From: GCA-2687025 sp964473525
GTDB taxonomy: Bacteria; Poribacteria; WGA-4E; GCA-2687025
Length of the DNA stretch: 64,000 nucleotides
Assembly: GCA_964473525.1 (NCBI GenBank)
Contig: CAYYPK010000022.1
Coordinates: 1 to 64,000 of the forward strand
Direction: 5' to 3'
Position numbers and translations under genes: made by a program. Under the pieces are notes generated by a model. The model was given only the letters and a program-made list of their open reading frames with translations. It searched no databases and was not told the origin of the DNA. How positions within the stretch are numbered: position 1 is the first letter of the stretch; each line of letters begins with the position of its first letter. This document shows positions 9,132-17,630 of the stretch, in pieces.

Positions 9132-10118
9132 CTACGCCAGACGTGCCAGCGCGCGGCGCACCATCGTCTTCGTCAGGGGCACCTTGTAGGCGTTGTTCGA
9201 CAGTGGCTCAGCGCCGTTGAGCGCGATTTCAGCGGCTGCCTGGATGTTCGCTTCGGTCAGGGCGTTCCCGTTGATCGCGTCCTCGGCCTCGTGCGCGCGC
9301 CACGGGATCGGCGCCACGGCGTACAGCACGATGCGGGCGTTCGTGATGACACCGTCCGTCACCGTTCCAGCAACCGCCGCCCCGGAGATGCCCCAATCGA
9401 AGCCCGCGCGCTCCGAGGTCTCCAAGAACGTGCTTCGCGATGCCTGCCCCGGTGAGGGGATCGTCACGTGCGTGATGATTTCGCCCCGCGCGAGGTCGTT
9501 CTCCTGAATGAGGCGCTCGGTTGGCAACACGAAGAAGTCTTCCGCCGCGCTCGCGCGGTCGCCGTCGGGGCCGGTAATGTGGATCGTGGCATCCAGGGCA
9601 ACGAGCGCCGAAGCGCAGTTGGACGGATGGACGATGTACGCTGGGCCGCCGCCAAGGATGGCGTTGTACTGGTTCTCCGCCTCGTCGTCCGCGGCGAAGC
9701 ACCTCGGGCCGCCCTTCTTCAGGCACTTGTATTCCTCGTGCCGGAAGTACCAGCAACGAGGACGCTGGCAGAGGTTCCCGCCGAGCGTTCCCATGTTGCG
9801 TATCTGAGGCGAACCGACCTCCACCGTTGCCTCGGACAGCGCGGTCAGGTGCGACGCGATCTCCGGGTGTTGCGCGATCTCCGTCAGCGTCGTCAGCGCC
9901 CCGATGGCGATGCCGCCGTCGGCGCCTCGGATCCCGCGCATGCGCTCGTCGTCGATGGACTTCAGGCTCACCACGCGGTCGGCGGAGATGACGTTGTCCT
10001 GCATCCCCGGCACCATGTCCATGCCCCCCGCTATGGGCATCGCGCCACGCTGATCCAGCGCCTGCACGGCCTGCGCGACGCTCGCGGGTTTCACGTACTC
10101 GAAGTTCTTCATGCTCAC
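9132..10118 (-). CDS. Molybdenum hydroxylase FAD subunit (PaoB/CoxM-like)
   Basis: A 328-residue FAD-binding subunit of a xanthine dehydrogenase/aldehyde oxidoreductase complex. It passes electrons from the Fe-S subunit to an acceptor. FAD motifs are seen at PIAGGMDMVPGM (28-39) and MGTLGGNLCQRPRCWYFR (109-126). Cysteines 117, 122, 132 and 140 sit in the loop that in PaoB and 4-hydroxybenzoyl-CoA reductase beta carries an extra [4Fe-4S] cluster, so the same cluster is likely here. The start is GTG at 10118, overlapping the TGA of the large subunit (GTGA), with AAGGGAG before it; an in-frame ATG two codons later is possible. It follows the large-subunit gene and precedes the small Cys-rich gene. 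Confidence 0.9.
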   Translation of the reverse strand: MSMKNFEYVKPASVAQAVQALDQRGAMPIAGGMDMVPGMQDNVISADRVVSLKSIDDERMRGIRGADGGIAIGALTTLTEIAQHPEIASHLTALSEATVEVGSPQIRNMGTLGGNLCQRPRCWYFRHEEYKCLKKGGPRCFAADDEAENQYNAILGGGPAYIVHPSNCASALVALDATIHITGPDGDRASAAEDFFVLPTERLIQENDLARGEIITHVTIPSPGQASRSTFLETSERAGFDWGISGAAVAGTVTDGVITNARIVLYAVAPIPWRAHEAEDAINGNALTEANIQAAAEIALNGAEPLSNNAYKVPLTKTMVRRALARLA

Positions 10119-12259
10119 GCTCTCCCTTCGCGTTCGAGCGCGTCAAGCACTCTTCGTGGCGTGATGGGCAGGCTGTCCACCCGCGCGCCTATGGCGTTGC
10201 GCACGGCGTTCCCAATCGCGGCGGCGACAGGGATAACTGGCGGCTCGCCGATGCCGATCACGCCCCTTGCCATGGATTCCTCAGTCATCCACACGACGGG
10301 ATCTATCTCGGGGATGTCCATCGCGCCGGAGATCTTGTAGAACTCCATGTTCGCGTTCACCTGATGCCCGAGCAGCCGGTCCATCACGCGGTCCTCGTGC
10401 AACGCGTACGACACGCCCTGGATGACCGCGCCGATGAGCTGGCTCTCCAGCGTCAGCTTGTCGATGACAAGCCCCGCCTCCTGCACGGACACGGCCCTCT
10501 GCACCCGCACGTCGCCGGTTTCCACATCGACGGTCACCTCAACGGCGCAGACGCCGGCGGTGCCGCTACTGGACAGGCTCGGGTCGTGCTGCTCAGTCTC
10601 CGAGACCGGTTCGGCGCCGAGTAGGGCGCACGCCTCGGACCACGCCAGCGAGCGCGACGTGTCGTCCAGCCGACGGACCCAGCCGTCGACGGCCTCGAGG
10701 TTCGCCGGCGTGGTTTCCAGCGCGGGCGCCACGACGCGCTCGAACAGTGTCGAGAGCGCCGCGTCCGTGGCCACCTTCACCGCTGGAGCCACCGCCGCAC
10801 ACGTCGTGGACCCGCCGCTGCCGCCTGAGGGCGGGAACCGCGTGTCGCCGATCAACGCCGTGATGTCCTCGACCTGCAAGCCGAGCTGTTCCGCGGCCAC
10901 GACAGCCACGACGGTTCGTGTCCCCGTGCCCAGATCCTGCGTCCCACACTTGACGACCACGGAGCCGTCGGCGTGGATCTCGACGGTGGCGCGGGTGCCG
11001 CGTCCTCCGCCGCCCCAAGTCGCCCCGCCGATGCCGAAACCCGTCTTCACGGGGCCGTCGCCCTCGCCGGGGTCGCCGCGGCGGGCCCATCCGATTCTGT
11101 CGGCGGCGTCTCGCAGCTGCTCCCGGCGCGTCTCGTTGGGGTCGTTGAGGACACGAATGTCGACAGCGTCCATTCCGAGCGCGTACGCGAGTTCGTCCAT
11201 CGTGGCTTCCATGCCGAAGGAAGCCTGAGGATGCCCGGGCGCGCGCATGGCTCTCGCGTTGCCCGCGTTGACGTACACGTCGTCGCGCACGATGCGTCGG
11301 TTGGGTACCTCGTAGATGTACGGGGCCGGGAAGCCGGCGCCGGAGCTGTACCCGCCGGTGCCATACGCGTCCATTTCGAACGCGGTCAGTTTCCCGTCCG
11401 CGTCCGCGGCGGCGCGGATGTGCTGCACGCTCGACGGGCGGTTGCCCGAGTTGTTCTGTTCCTGCTCCCGCGTGAGCAGCAGCTTGACCGCCTGTCCGGC
11501 GCTCTTGGCCATCTCGGCGCACACGCGCCCCTCGACGCCAGCGCCGAACTTGCTGCCGAACCCACCGCCCATGTAGTCGGTGGTCACGACGACGTCCGTC
11601 TCGGGAATCTCGAAGTGACCGGCGAGCTCGCCGCGCACGCTGAAAACGCCCTGCGTGGACGCCCAGACCCGCAGCGTGCCGTCGTCCCAACGGCAGGTCA
11701 TGCCGTGCGGCTCAAGGGACGTGTGCGTCTGGACCTGTGTCGAGTAGGTACCCTCGACGATGGCGGCTGCTGCCGCGAACGCAGCGTCGACGTCGCCTTC
11801 CTCGTTCTCGGCGGCCCGGCGCACGTTCGGTCGGTCGCCTCCGTGCACCTGCGCGGAGTTCGCCTGTTTGGCGTCCGCTTCCTTTACGACGAACGGGTAC
11901 CTCTCCCACTCGACACGAACGCGCTTCACGGCGTCGTTCGCGATATCCGACGTCGTGGCGGCGACGGCGGCTACGAACTCGCCCGCCATCCGGCAGACCT
12001 TGCCGCCCTGTTCCTCTACGCCGTTGTCCACCCACACGGCCTTGACGCCCGGCAGCGCCTCGGCGGCGGACGTGTCGACGCGAACGGCTTTACAGTTGGG
12101 GTACGGCGAGACGACAAAGCGCCCCACCAGCGCGTCTTGCGGGAGCACATCGTAGGAGTACCGTGCGGCGCCACTGACCTTCTCGGTCGCGTCGACGCGA
12201 GGCGTGTCCTTCGTGATGTGCGTCATCTCGCTCGCGGGTTTCCAAGGAGTGACTGCCAT
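10115..12259 (-). CDS. Molybdenum hydroxylase large, Mo-cofactor subunit
   Basis: A 714-residue catalytic subunit binding the molybdopterin cofactor, which hydroxylates aldehydes or N-heterocycles. Seen: the N-terminal a/b domain (VDATEKVSGAARYSYDV), the MGGGFGSKFG cofactor loop, PGHPQASFGMEA, and near the C-terminus GIGEPPVIP with the glutamate that acts as base in this family. Length fits the PaoC/IorB-like members rather than the approximately 780-residue XdhA. It begins three bases after the Fe-S subunit gene. No XdhC-type chaperone gene is nearby. Substrate cannot be assigned; the Tat signal on the partner suggests export of the folded complex, as for E. coli PaoABC. Confidence 0.92.
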   Translation of the reverse strand: MAVTPWKPASEMTHITKDTPRVDATEKVSGAARYSYDVLPQDALVGRFVVSPYPNCKAVRVDTSAAEALPGVKAVWVDNGVEEQGGKVCRMAGEFVAAVAATTSDIANDAVKRVRVEWERYPFVVKEADAKQANSAQVHGGDRPNVRRAAENEEGDVDAAFAAAAAIVEGTYSTQVQTHTSLEPHGMTCRWDDGTLRVWASTQGVFSVRGELAGHFEIPETDVVVTTDYMGGGFGSKFGAGVEGRVCAEMAKSAGQAVKLLLTREQEQNNSGNRPSSVQHIRAAADADGKLTAFEMDAYGTGGYSSGAGFPAPYIYEVPNRRIVRDDVYVNAGNARAMRAPGHPQASFGMEATMDELAYALGMDAVDIRVLNDPNETRREQLRDAADRIGWARRGDPGEGDGPVKTGFGIGGATWGGGGRGTRATVEIHADGSVVVKCGTQDLGTGTRTVVAVVAAEQLGLQVEDITALIGDTRFPPSGGSGGSTTCAAVAPAVKVATDAALSTLFERVVAPALETTPANLEAVDGWVRRLDDTSRSLAWSEACALLGAEPVSETEQHDPSLSSSGTAGVCAVEVTVDVETGDVRVQRAVSVQEAGLVIDKLTLESQLIGAVIQGVSYALHEDRVMDRLLGHQVNANMEFYKISGAMDIPEIDPVVWMTEESMARGVIGIGEPPVIPVAAAIGNAVRNAIGARVDSLPITPRRVLDALEREGRA

Positions 12260-12262
12260 GTC

Positions 12263-12952
12263 TTAGCCCCCTTCCCGCACGCGTCGCGCGGCCGTCATGG
12301 CGGCGTCGAACACGCGGTTGTACGTCCCACAGCGACACAGGTTGCCGCTGACGGCCTTCTTGACCTCGTCCAACGTTGGGTCGTTGTTCTCCTCCACGAG
12401 AGCAGCAACGGACACGACGAATCCGGGCGTGCAGAACCCGCACATCAGAGCGTCTTCATCGACGAACGCCTGTTGGACCGGGTGCAAGCTGTCCTCCGAC
12501 AGGAGCCCCTCGACAGTTACGATCTCATGTCCTTCGGCGTCCATGGCGAGGATGGAGCAGGCGTACACGGGCTTGCCGTCGTACAGCACGCTACACGCGC
12601 CGCACGAGGCGCGTTCGCACACCGGCTTGGCGCCCGTGTATTCCAGCCGGTTCCGCAGGATGTCAAGCAGCGTCGTGCGCGGCTCGACCCCGGACACGAC
12701 GTGCGTTTCGCCGTTGATACTGAGCGTGACGTTCGCGACGCGCACGCCAGCGGCTTCCTCTTGCGCGACGGCCTCGACCGGGGCGTTCGCCGACATGGCG
12801 ACGGTCGCGGCGGCCGTTCCTCCGACGCCCTTGATGAACGATCGGCGCGACATGCCGGGAGTCGTGGCGTCGTCGGTTGTGGGAGCTTCCACGCTACGGT
12901 CGTCCTCAGGCCCCTCGCGCGTGACATTCGACGTTGTGTTTGGCTTTGACAT
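12263..12952 (-). CDS. Molybdenum hydroxylase [2Fe-2S] subunit with Tat signal
   Basis: A 229-residue electron-transfer subunit, first gene of the operon. A twin-arginine signal (SRRSFIKG, Arg36-Arg37) is followed by a hydrophobic stretch to about 62. The plant-type ferredoxin cluster uses Cys112, 117, 120 and 132 (CERASCGAC...C). The second cluster uses Cys171, 174, 206 and 208 (CGFCTPG and CRCG). Arrangement and Tat signal match PaoA/YagT of E. coli, whose heterotrimer is periplasmic. GAGGA lies ten bases before the ATG. A promoter candidate and a tandem dyad lie just upstream at 13026-13076. Confidence 0.92.
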   Translation of the reverse strand: MSKPNTTSNVTREGPEDDRSVEAPTTDDATTPGMSRRSFIKGVGGTAAATVAMSANAPVEAVAQEEAAGVRVANVTLSINGETHVVSGVEPRTTLLDILRNRLEYTGAKPVCERASCGACSVLYDGKPVYACSILAMDAEGHEIVTVEGLLSEDSLHPVQQAFVDEDALMCGFCTPGFVVSVAALVEENNDPTLDEVKKAVSGNLCRCGTYNRVFDAAMTAARRVREGG

Positions 12953-13025
12953 CGGAGTGCATCCTCATGCTCAGAGCGACCGCGTGAAGGCGGGCGGTTG
13001 GTCCTGATTGGGTGGGCGCGGTGGC

Positions 13026-13054
13026 ACTCTAACACTCACCGGCCTAGCCGTCAA
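13026..13054 (-). promoter_or_regulatory. Candidate sigma-70 promoter of the molybdenum-hydroxylase operon
   Basis: On the minus strand, TTGACG (13054-13049) and TAGAGT (13031-13026) are separated by exactly 17 bases, matching the -35/-10 consensus at 5/6 and 4/6. Transcription would start near 13019 and leave a leader of about 67 bases before the ATG at 12952. Confidence 0.45.
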
Positions 13055-13076
13055 TCGTGACATCGTCAAGAGTGAC
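13050..13076. promoter_or_regulatory. Tandem GTCA-N4-TGAC dyads, likely operator
   Basis: Two inverted repeats GTCA-N4-TGAC occur at 13050-13061 and 13065-13076, fifteen bases apart start to start, with a three-base ATC between them. The inner TGAC-ATC-GTCA is itself a dyad. The array overlaps the -35 box of the hydroxylase promoter and sits in the divergent region before the gene at 13208. It has the look of a site for a dimeric regulator binding cooperatively. No regulator gene is adjacent. Confidence 0.45.
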
Positions 13077-13207
13077 GTCCGCTGGCGGTCTGGGCGAGCA
13101 TGCGAGGCGTGCGCTTCGGCCCCTCGGCCGCGCCGCGCTGACGGCACTTGGCCACCAGCCGGTTATCGGCGAATCTATACGCGTCCACACACGGAAGCCC
13201 AATCCCG

Positions 13208-14386
13208 ATGAAGAACATCGCCGCCATCGTGACCGAGTACCGGTGGCTGTCACACGCCCAGGTCATCTGCGACCGGTTGCTGATGGGCTACTCGATCTCC
13301 GGCCGTCACCACGAGCCGGGCGTTCGCATCGTCTCGATGTACGTCGACCAGTCCCCCGAAGGCGATCTGAGCCGCTCCCGTTCCGAGGAACACGGCTTCG
13401 CGCTATATCCGACTATAGCGGGCGCGCTCCGGCACGAGTCGCACGAGCTGTCGGTGGACGGCGTCCTCATCATTGGCGAGCACGGCGACTACCCGTCCAA
13501 CGAGTTGGGTCAGAAGCTCTACCCGCGGCACGAGTTCTTTCGGCAGGTGACGCAGGTGTTCAAACGGGACTCGAAGGTGGTTCCGGTGTTCGTTGACAAG
13601 CACCTTTCCTTCGAGTTCGACAAAGCAGCCGCGATGGTGATCGACTCGCAACGCGGCGGCTATCCGCTGCTGGCGGGGTCGTCCATTCCCGTCGCCATCC
13701 GACTCCCCGCGCTGGAACTGCCGCTCGACACCGAGATCGACGATGCCCTCGCCGTGGGGTACGGGCCTGTTGACAGCTACGACTTCCACGCGCTCGAGGG
13801 CCTGCAGTGCATGGTTGAGCGGCGCGCGGGCGGGGAGACAGGGGTGCGCGCGGTGCGGCACTACGCCGGCGACGAGGTCTGGCAAGCCGGCGACGATGGC
13901 GTGTGGTCCTGGGATCTACTTGCCGCAGCCATGTCACGTAGCGACAGCCCGCAGGGCAACGCCATCGAGGATGGGAGGCCTGAGGACGTCGTTGGCCTCG
14001 GCTACATCCGGGACCACGTCGCGGCGCCGGCGGCATACGTGATTGAGTATTCCGACGGCTTCCGCGCGACGATGCTGCTCTTGGACGGAGCGACGAAGGA
14101 TTTCCTGTTCGCGGCGAAGCTGCGTGGGCAGGAGGAACCGGTCTCCACGCAGTTCTTCCTCACACCCATGCCGAACGTGAATCACTTCAGTGGCCTCGTG
14201 GCCAAGATTGAGCAGATGTTCGTCACCGGCGAAGCGCCGTACCCCGCCGAGAGGACGCTGCTCGTCTCCGGCGTGCTCGAGGCATGCCTTCAGGCGAGAC
14301 ACGACGGCGTGTCACGGCTCGAGACTCCCGCGATGGCGGGCCTCACGTACGCGCCGTCGCCCCAATCGCATTTCATGCAGGACTAG
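13208..14386 (+). CDS. Conserved hypothetical protein beside rhamnose isomerase
   Basis: A 392-residue protein with no signal peptide or membrane segment. The ATG at 13208 (MKNIAAIVTEYRW) is preferred: GGAAG lies upstream and the sequence turns regular there; an in-frame ATG 60 bases earlier would add an unlike stretch. The N-terminal half reads like a Rossmann-type nucleotide or ligand fold, with VRIVSMYVDQ, VDGVLIIGEHGDYPSNELGQ and KVVPVFVDKHLSFEF. The GEHGDYP segment is striking. I recall similar uncharacterised proteins in Planctomycetes near sugar genes but cannot name the family. It precedes rhaI by 67 bases on the same strand and probably shares its pathway. Confidence 0.72.
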   Translation: MKNIAAIVTEYRWLSHAQVICDRLLMGYSISGRHHEPGVRIVSMYVDQSPEGDLSRSRSEEHGFALYPTIAGALRHESHELSVDGVLIIGEHGDYPSNELGQKLYPRHEFFRQVTQVFKRDSKVVPVFVDKHLSFEFDKAAAMVIDSQRGGYPLLAGSSIPVAIRLPALELPLDTEIDDALAVGYGPVDSYDFHALEGLQCMVERRAGGETGVRAVRHYAGDEVWQAGDDGVWSWDLLAAAMSRSDSPQGNAIEDGRPEDVVGLGYIRDHVAAPAAYVIEYSDGFRATMLLLDGATKDFLFAAKLRGQEEPVSTQFFLTPMPNVNHFSGLVAKIEQMFVTGEAPYPAERTLLVSGVLEACLQARHDGVSRLETPAMAGLTYAPSPQSHFMQD

Positions 14387-14453
14387 CAACCGCCCGGCGC
14401 GTGGCGCCAACACAATCAACGCACGCGCCCGGCGTGGCGACGGAGGACGCATC

Positions 14454-15686
14454 GTGAGTGACACCGCGAAGATACGCGCGAGATACGACCTGCTCGTTGA
14501 GGACATCCAGGATCGAGGCGTCGACGTCGAGATGGTGCGCGACCGTCTCCGTCGACAATCGATAGAAACGCCCTCGTGGGGATACGGAGACTCCGGCACC
14601 CGGTTCGGCGTATTTCCTCAGGAGTGGGCGGCGCAGACGGCGCAGCAACGACTACAGGACGCCGCCGCGACCCACCGGTACACCGGCGTCGCCCCAACCG
14701 TCGCGCTGCACATCCCGTGGGACATCGTCGACGACTGGGCGGCCCTCAAGCAGTACGCGGACGACCTCGGGGTAGGTATCGGCGCGATCAACCCCAACCT
14801 CTTCCAGGACCAGGACTACAAACTCGGCTCCGTGTGCCACCCGGACGCGGACATCCGCCAGAAGTCCATCGATCACCTGCTCGAGTGCACGGAGATCATG
14901 CGCATCACGGGGTCGGACATCCTCAGCGTGTGGCTGGCCGATGGCACCAATTACCCGGGTCAGGACGACTTCCGCAAGCGCAAGGCGCGCCTCGTCGAGT
15001 GCCTGCGCGCCGGCTACAACGACATGCCGGCGGGCGCGCGGATGCTCATCGAGTACAAGTTCTTCGAGCCGGCGTTCTACCACACCGACTTGCCCGACTG
15101 GGGCACGTCGCTCGTCGTCTGCCAGGCCCTGGGCGACCGCGCCGAGGTTCTGATCGACACGGGACACCACGCGCAGGGCACCAACATCGAATTCATCGTC
15201 GCCTACCTGCTTGATGAACAGCGGCTTGGCGGCTTCCACTTCAACTGCCGCAAGTTCGCCGACGACGACCTGACGACGGGCTCCATCAACCCACAGGAGC
15301 TCTTCTTCATCTTCACCGAACTCGTGAAGGAGGAGAACGACCCGGACTCCCGCGCGAACATCGCGTACATGATCGACCAGAGCCACAACCTGAAGCCCAA
15401 GATCGAGGCCATGATCCAGTCGATCATGAGCATTCAGACCGCGTACGCGCGCGCGCTCATCGTGCCGTATGGCGAGCTCGCGGCGGCTCAGGACGCTCAG
15501 GACATCGTCGCCGCCGAACGCATCCTGCAAAAGGCCGACAACACCGACGTCGAGCCGCTGCTACAGACGCTACGGGTCGAGAACGGCCTCGACCCCGACC
15601 CGCTGAGCGCCTTCCGCGCCAGCGGCTACCTGGAGAAGGCGGCCGCGGAACGGCGCGACGGCCCCAAGAGCGGATGGGGAGCGTAG
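14454..15686 (+). CDS. rhaI: L-rhamnose isomerase, RhaI type
   Basis: A 410-residue aldose-ketose isomerase converting L-rhamnose (or related sugars) to the ketose in the cytoplasm. The signature segments of the Pseudomonas stutzeri-type enzyme are present: VWLADGTNYPGQD, the metal-ligand glutamate in LIEYKFFEPAFY, the Asp and His in IDTGHHAQGTNIE, and GGFHFNCRKFADDDL. The start is GTG at 14454 with CGGAGGA just upstream; the frame stays open 88 codons further back but that part overlaps the previous gene. No rhamnulokinase or rhamnulose-phosphate aldolase is adjacent, so the downstream route is not visible here. The class II aldolase at 27537 is a possible but unproven partner. Confidence 0.9.
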   Translation: MSDTAKIRARYDLLVEDIQDRGVDVEMVRDRLRRQSIETPSWGYGDSGTRFGVFPQEWAAQTAQQRLQDAAATHRYTGVAPTVALHIPWDIVDDWAALKQYADDLGVGIGAINPNLFQDQDYKLGSVCHPDADIRQKSIDHLLECTEIMRITGSDILSVWLADGTNYPGQDDFRKRKARLVECLRAGYNDMPAGARMLIEYKFFEPAFYHTDLPDWGTSLVVCQALGDRAEVLIDTGHHAQGTNIEFIVAYLLDEQRLGGFHFNCRKFADDDLTTGSINPQELFFIFTELVKEENDPDSRANIAYMIDQSHNLKPKIEAMIQSIMSIQTAYARALIVPYGELAAAQDAQDIVAAERILQKADNTDVEPLLQTLRVENGLDPDPLSAFRASGYLEKAAAERRDGPKSGWGA

Positions 15687-15726
15687 GGCGCATCGACGAC
15701 CCTCGGATTCATTGACCGTCCCGAAG

Positions 15727-15763
15727 CCCCGCGATAGCGTTAATCGGTAGCGCCGTCGCGGGG
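15727..15763 (+). terminator. Weak hairpin after rhaI
   Basis: CCCCGCGA (15727-15734) can pair with TCGCGGGG (15756-15763) across a 21-base loop, between rhaI and the aminotransferase gene. There is no T-run. It may attenuate read-through, but chance pairing in GC-rich DNA is possible. Confidence 0.25.
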
Positions 15764-15791
15764 CGCTCCGTGCACGCCAAAGGGATCTCAG

Positions 15792-16925
15792 ATGAACAAG
15801 CGCCGCCTCTACACGCCCGGCCCTACTCCCGTGCCACCCGACGCTGTTCTCGCCATGGCGCAGCCCATCGACTACCACCGCGGCGGAACAGCGTCCGCTC
15901 TGTTCCGGCGATGCGCGGATGGCATGAAGACCGTGATCGGCACGGAGTCCGATGTGGCCATCATCACGTCGAGCGGCACCGGGGCGATGGAGGCCGCCGT
16001 CGCCAATCTCCTTTCGGCCGGCGACAAGGTCATCGTGGTTGAGAGCGGCAAGTTCGGTGAGCGCTGGCGTGAAATCGCGGAGGCCTACGGCGTTGAGGTC
16101 GTGCGCGTGCTAGTCGAGTGGGGCGCCAGCGTCGATCCCGGAGGCGTTGAGAGGGAACTCAGGCGTCATCCCGACGCGCGCGCCGTCCTTGCCACGCTCT
16201 GTGAGACGTCGACGGGAGCTCTCCACGATGTCCGCGCCCTGGCGACGCTCACGCAGGCGACCGAGACCTTGCTCGTGGTCGACGCGGTCAGCGCGCTCGG
16301 AGCTGATGACTTCCATATGGACGCGTGGGGCGTCGACGCGGTCGTGTCGTGCTCCCAGAAGGGCCTGATGACGCCTCCCGGCCTCGCGTTCCTCGCGATG
16401 GGGCCGCGCGCGGTGGACGCGTCACGCGTGGCCGGGCTGCCGAGGTTCTATTTCGACTATGCCAAGTACGTCGGTAGCCTCTCGAAGGACACGACGCCGT
16501 ACACGCCTGGTCTCTCGCTGCTCTACGGCTTGGACGTCGCCGTGGCGTCCATGTTGGCCGAGGGAATGGCAGCTGTCTTCGAGCGCCATGCGCGGATGGC
16601 GCGGGCGACGCGCGAGGCGGTTCGAGCTACTGGTCTATCGCTGTTCGCGTCGTCGCCAGCCAACACCCTTACGTCCATCCAGTTGCCGGCCTCGCTGGAT
16701 GGGAAGGCCCTGCTGAAGCGTTTGCGCGAGGACCATGGCATGGTGTTCGCTGGCGGCCAGGCTCATCTTGGCGGCAGAATCGTACGGATTGCACATCTGG
16801 GCTGGATGGACGACTACGACGCTCTTGGCGCGGCGGCCGCGTTCGAGCGCGCGCTAGCGGACATGGGCGTAGGCGTGGATCTCGGCGCGGCGGCTCGCGC
16901 TGCTCAGGTAGCGTTGGCGACGTAA
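15792..16925 (+). CDS. Class V aminotransferase (serine/alanine-glyoxylate type)
   Basis: A 377-residue PLP enzyme of the SgaA/AGT/PucG group, transferring an amino group to glyoxylate or pyruvate. Seen: LYTPGPTPVPP at the N-terminus, the GTGAMEAAV cofactor loop, the VVDAVSALG strand with its aspartate, and the PLP lysine 190 in SCSQKGLMTPPGLAF. Length and fold are complete. Members include alanine-glyoxylate, serine-glyoxylate and ureidoglycine-glyoxylate transaminases; which one cannot be decided. The glyoxylate reductase, glycerate kinase and glycine-cleavage genes elsewhere in the window make a glyoxylate/glycine role attractive. It stands 105 bases after rhaI. Confidence 0.88.
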   Translation: MNKRRLYTPGPTPVPPDAVLAMAQPIDYHRGGTASALFRRCADGMKTVIGTESDVAIITSSGTGAMEAAVANLLSAGDKVIVVESGKFGERWREIAEAYGVEVVRVLVEWGASVDPGGVERELRRHPDARAVLATLCETSTGALHDVRALATLTQATETLLVVDAVSALGADDFHMDAWGVDAVVSCSQKGLMTPPGLAFLAMGPRAVDASRVAGLPRFYFDYAKYVGSLSKDTTPYTPGLSLLYGLDVAVASMLAEGMAAVFERHARMARATREAVRATGLSLFASSPANTLTSIQLPASLDGKALLKRLREDHGMVFAGGQAHLGGRIVRIAHLGWMDDYDALGAAAAFERALADMGVGVDLGAAARAAQVALAT

Positions 16926-16938
16926 GGGCGCCCGCACG

Positions 16939-17604
16939 CTACTCCTTCGCCGGTTCTTCCAACCTGCGGCGGATGCGCGCCATTTCGCGGTCTACCTCGG
17001 TCTCGACGCGGCGCTCCCTCGGCGCGGCCATGCGTTGCGAACGACTGACTTTGTCGCGAACCTCTGCCCTGGCTTCCTCTCGCCGCGCGCTCTCCTCCGA
17101 GGACTGAAGCAGCGACCGCGCCTCCGCGAGGGCGCTCGACGACACGTCTCGATGCGTGTCGCTCCGTAGCCGCGCGGTTCGCTCCCGCATCTCCCACGTG
17201 CGCTGCTCGCGTTCCGCGCGTTCGATCTCGAGCCCGTATGTTTCCACGGCCTGCCGCAGATCCTGGACGCGGGTGTCCAGCTCCGCGCACTGCTTGTCGA
17301 GCGCGTCAGCGGATCGCGTCGCGTGTAGCTTCTCCTCGATGAACTGCCGAGCTCGCGCTTCTTGACCGCGGTCGACCGCCTTGACGGCGGCGTTCTCGGC
17401 CTGCCGGACGCGCGCCCAGCATTCGTCGCGCTCGCGAGCCAAGCCGCGCGCGTCGCGTATCGCGTCCGCCGCGCGGATCTTCGCCTCGCCGCGCTCACGG
17501 CGCAGTCGTTCCAGAATGTCCTTGAGCTGCTCGCGGGGGTCAGGCGGCTCGGGTGGGCCGAACGCCTCGCGGAACTTCGCCGCCGCCCAGTCTAGGATGC
17601 TCAT
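16939..17604 (-). CDS. PspA/IM30-like coiled-coil protein
   Basis: A 221-residue, almost wholly helical and very charged protein. It opens with SILDWAAAKFREAFGPPEPP, like the membrane-surface helix of PspA/Vipp1 proteins, followed by LKDILERLRRERGEAK and a coiled coil up to about 190. PspA relatives bind the inner face of the cytoplasmic membrane and help keep it intact under stress. Sequence similarity is only of the general type, and any coiled-coil protein rich in Arg/Glu/Ala could score alike. It follows the bifunctional-nuclease gene by 26 bases and is probably in the same transcript. It ends 13 bases from the convergent aminotransferase. Confidence 0.6.
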   Translation of the reverse strand: MSILDWAAAKFREAFGPPEPPDPREQLKDILERLRRERGEAKIRAADAIRDARGLARERDECWARVRQAENAAVKAVDRGQEARARQFIEEKLHATRSADALDKQCAELDTRVQDLRQAVETYGLEIERAEREQRTWEMRERTARLRSDTHRDVSSSALAEARSLLQSSEESARREEARAEVRDKVSRSQRMAAPRERRVETEVDREMARIRRRLEEPAKE

Positions 17605-17630
17605 TCGCTGCCCGCCGTGGCGACCAAGCC

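Noticed and set aside
10973..12949. 658-codon open frame on the plus strand, antisense to the molybdenum-hydroxylase genes
   Set aside because: Composition is that of a shadow (Arg/His/Val/Gly-rich, no domain), while the opposite strand encodes three clear subunits.
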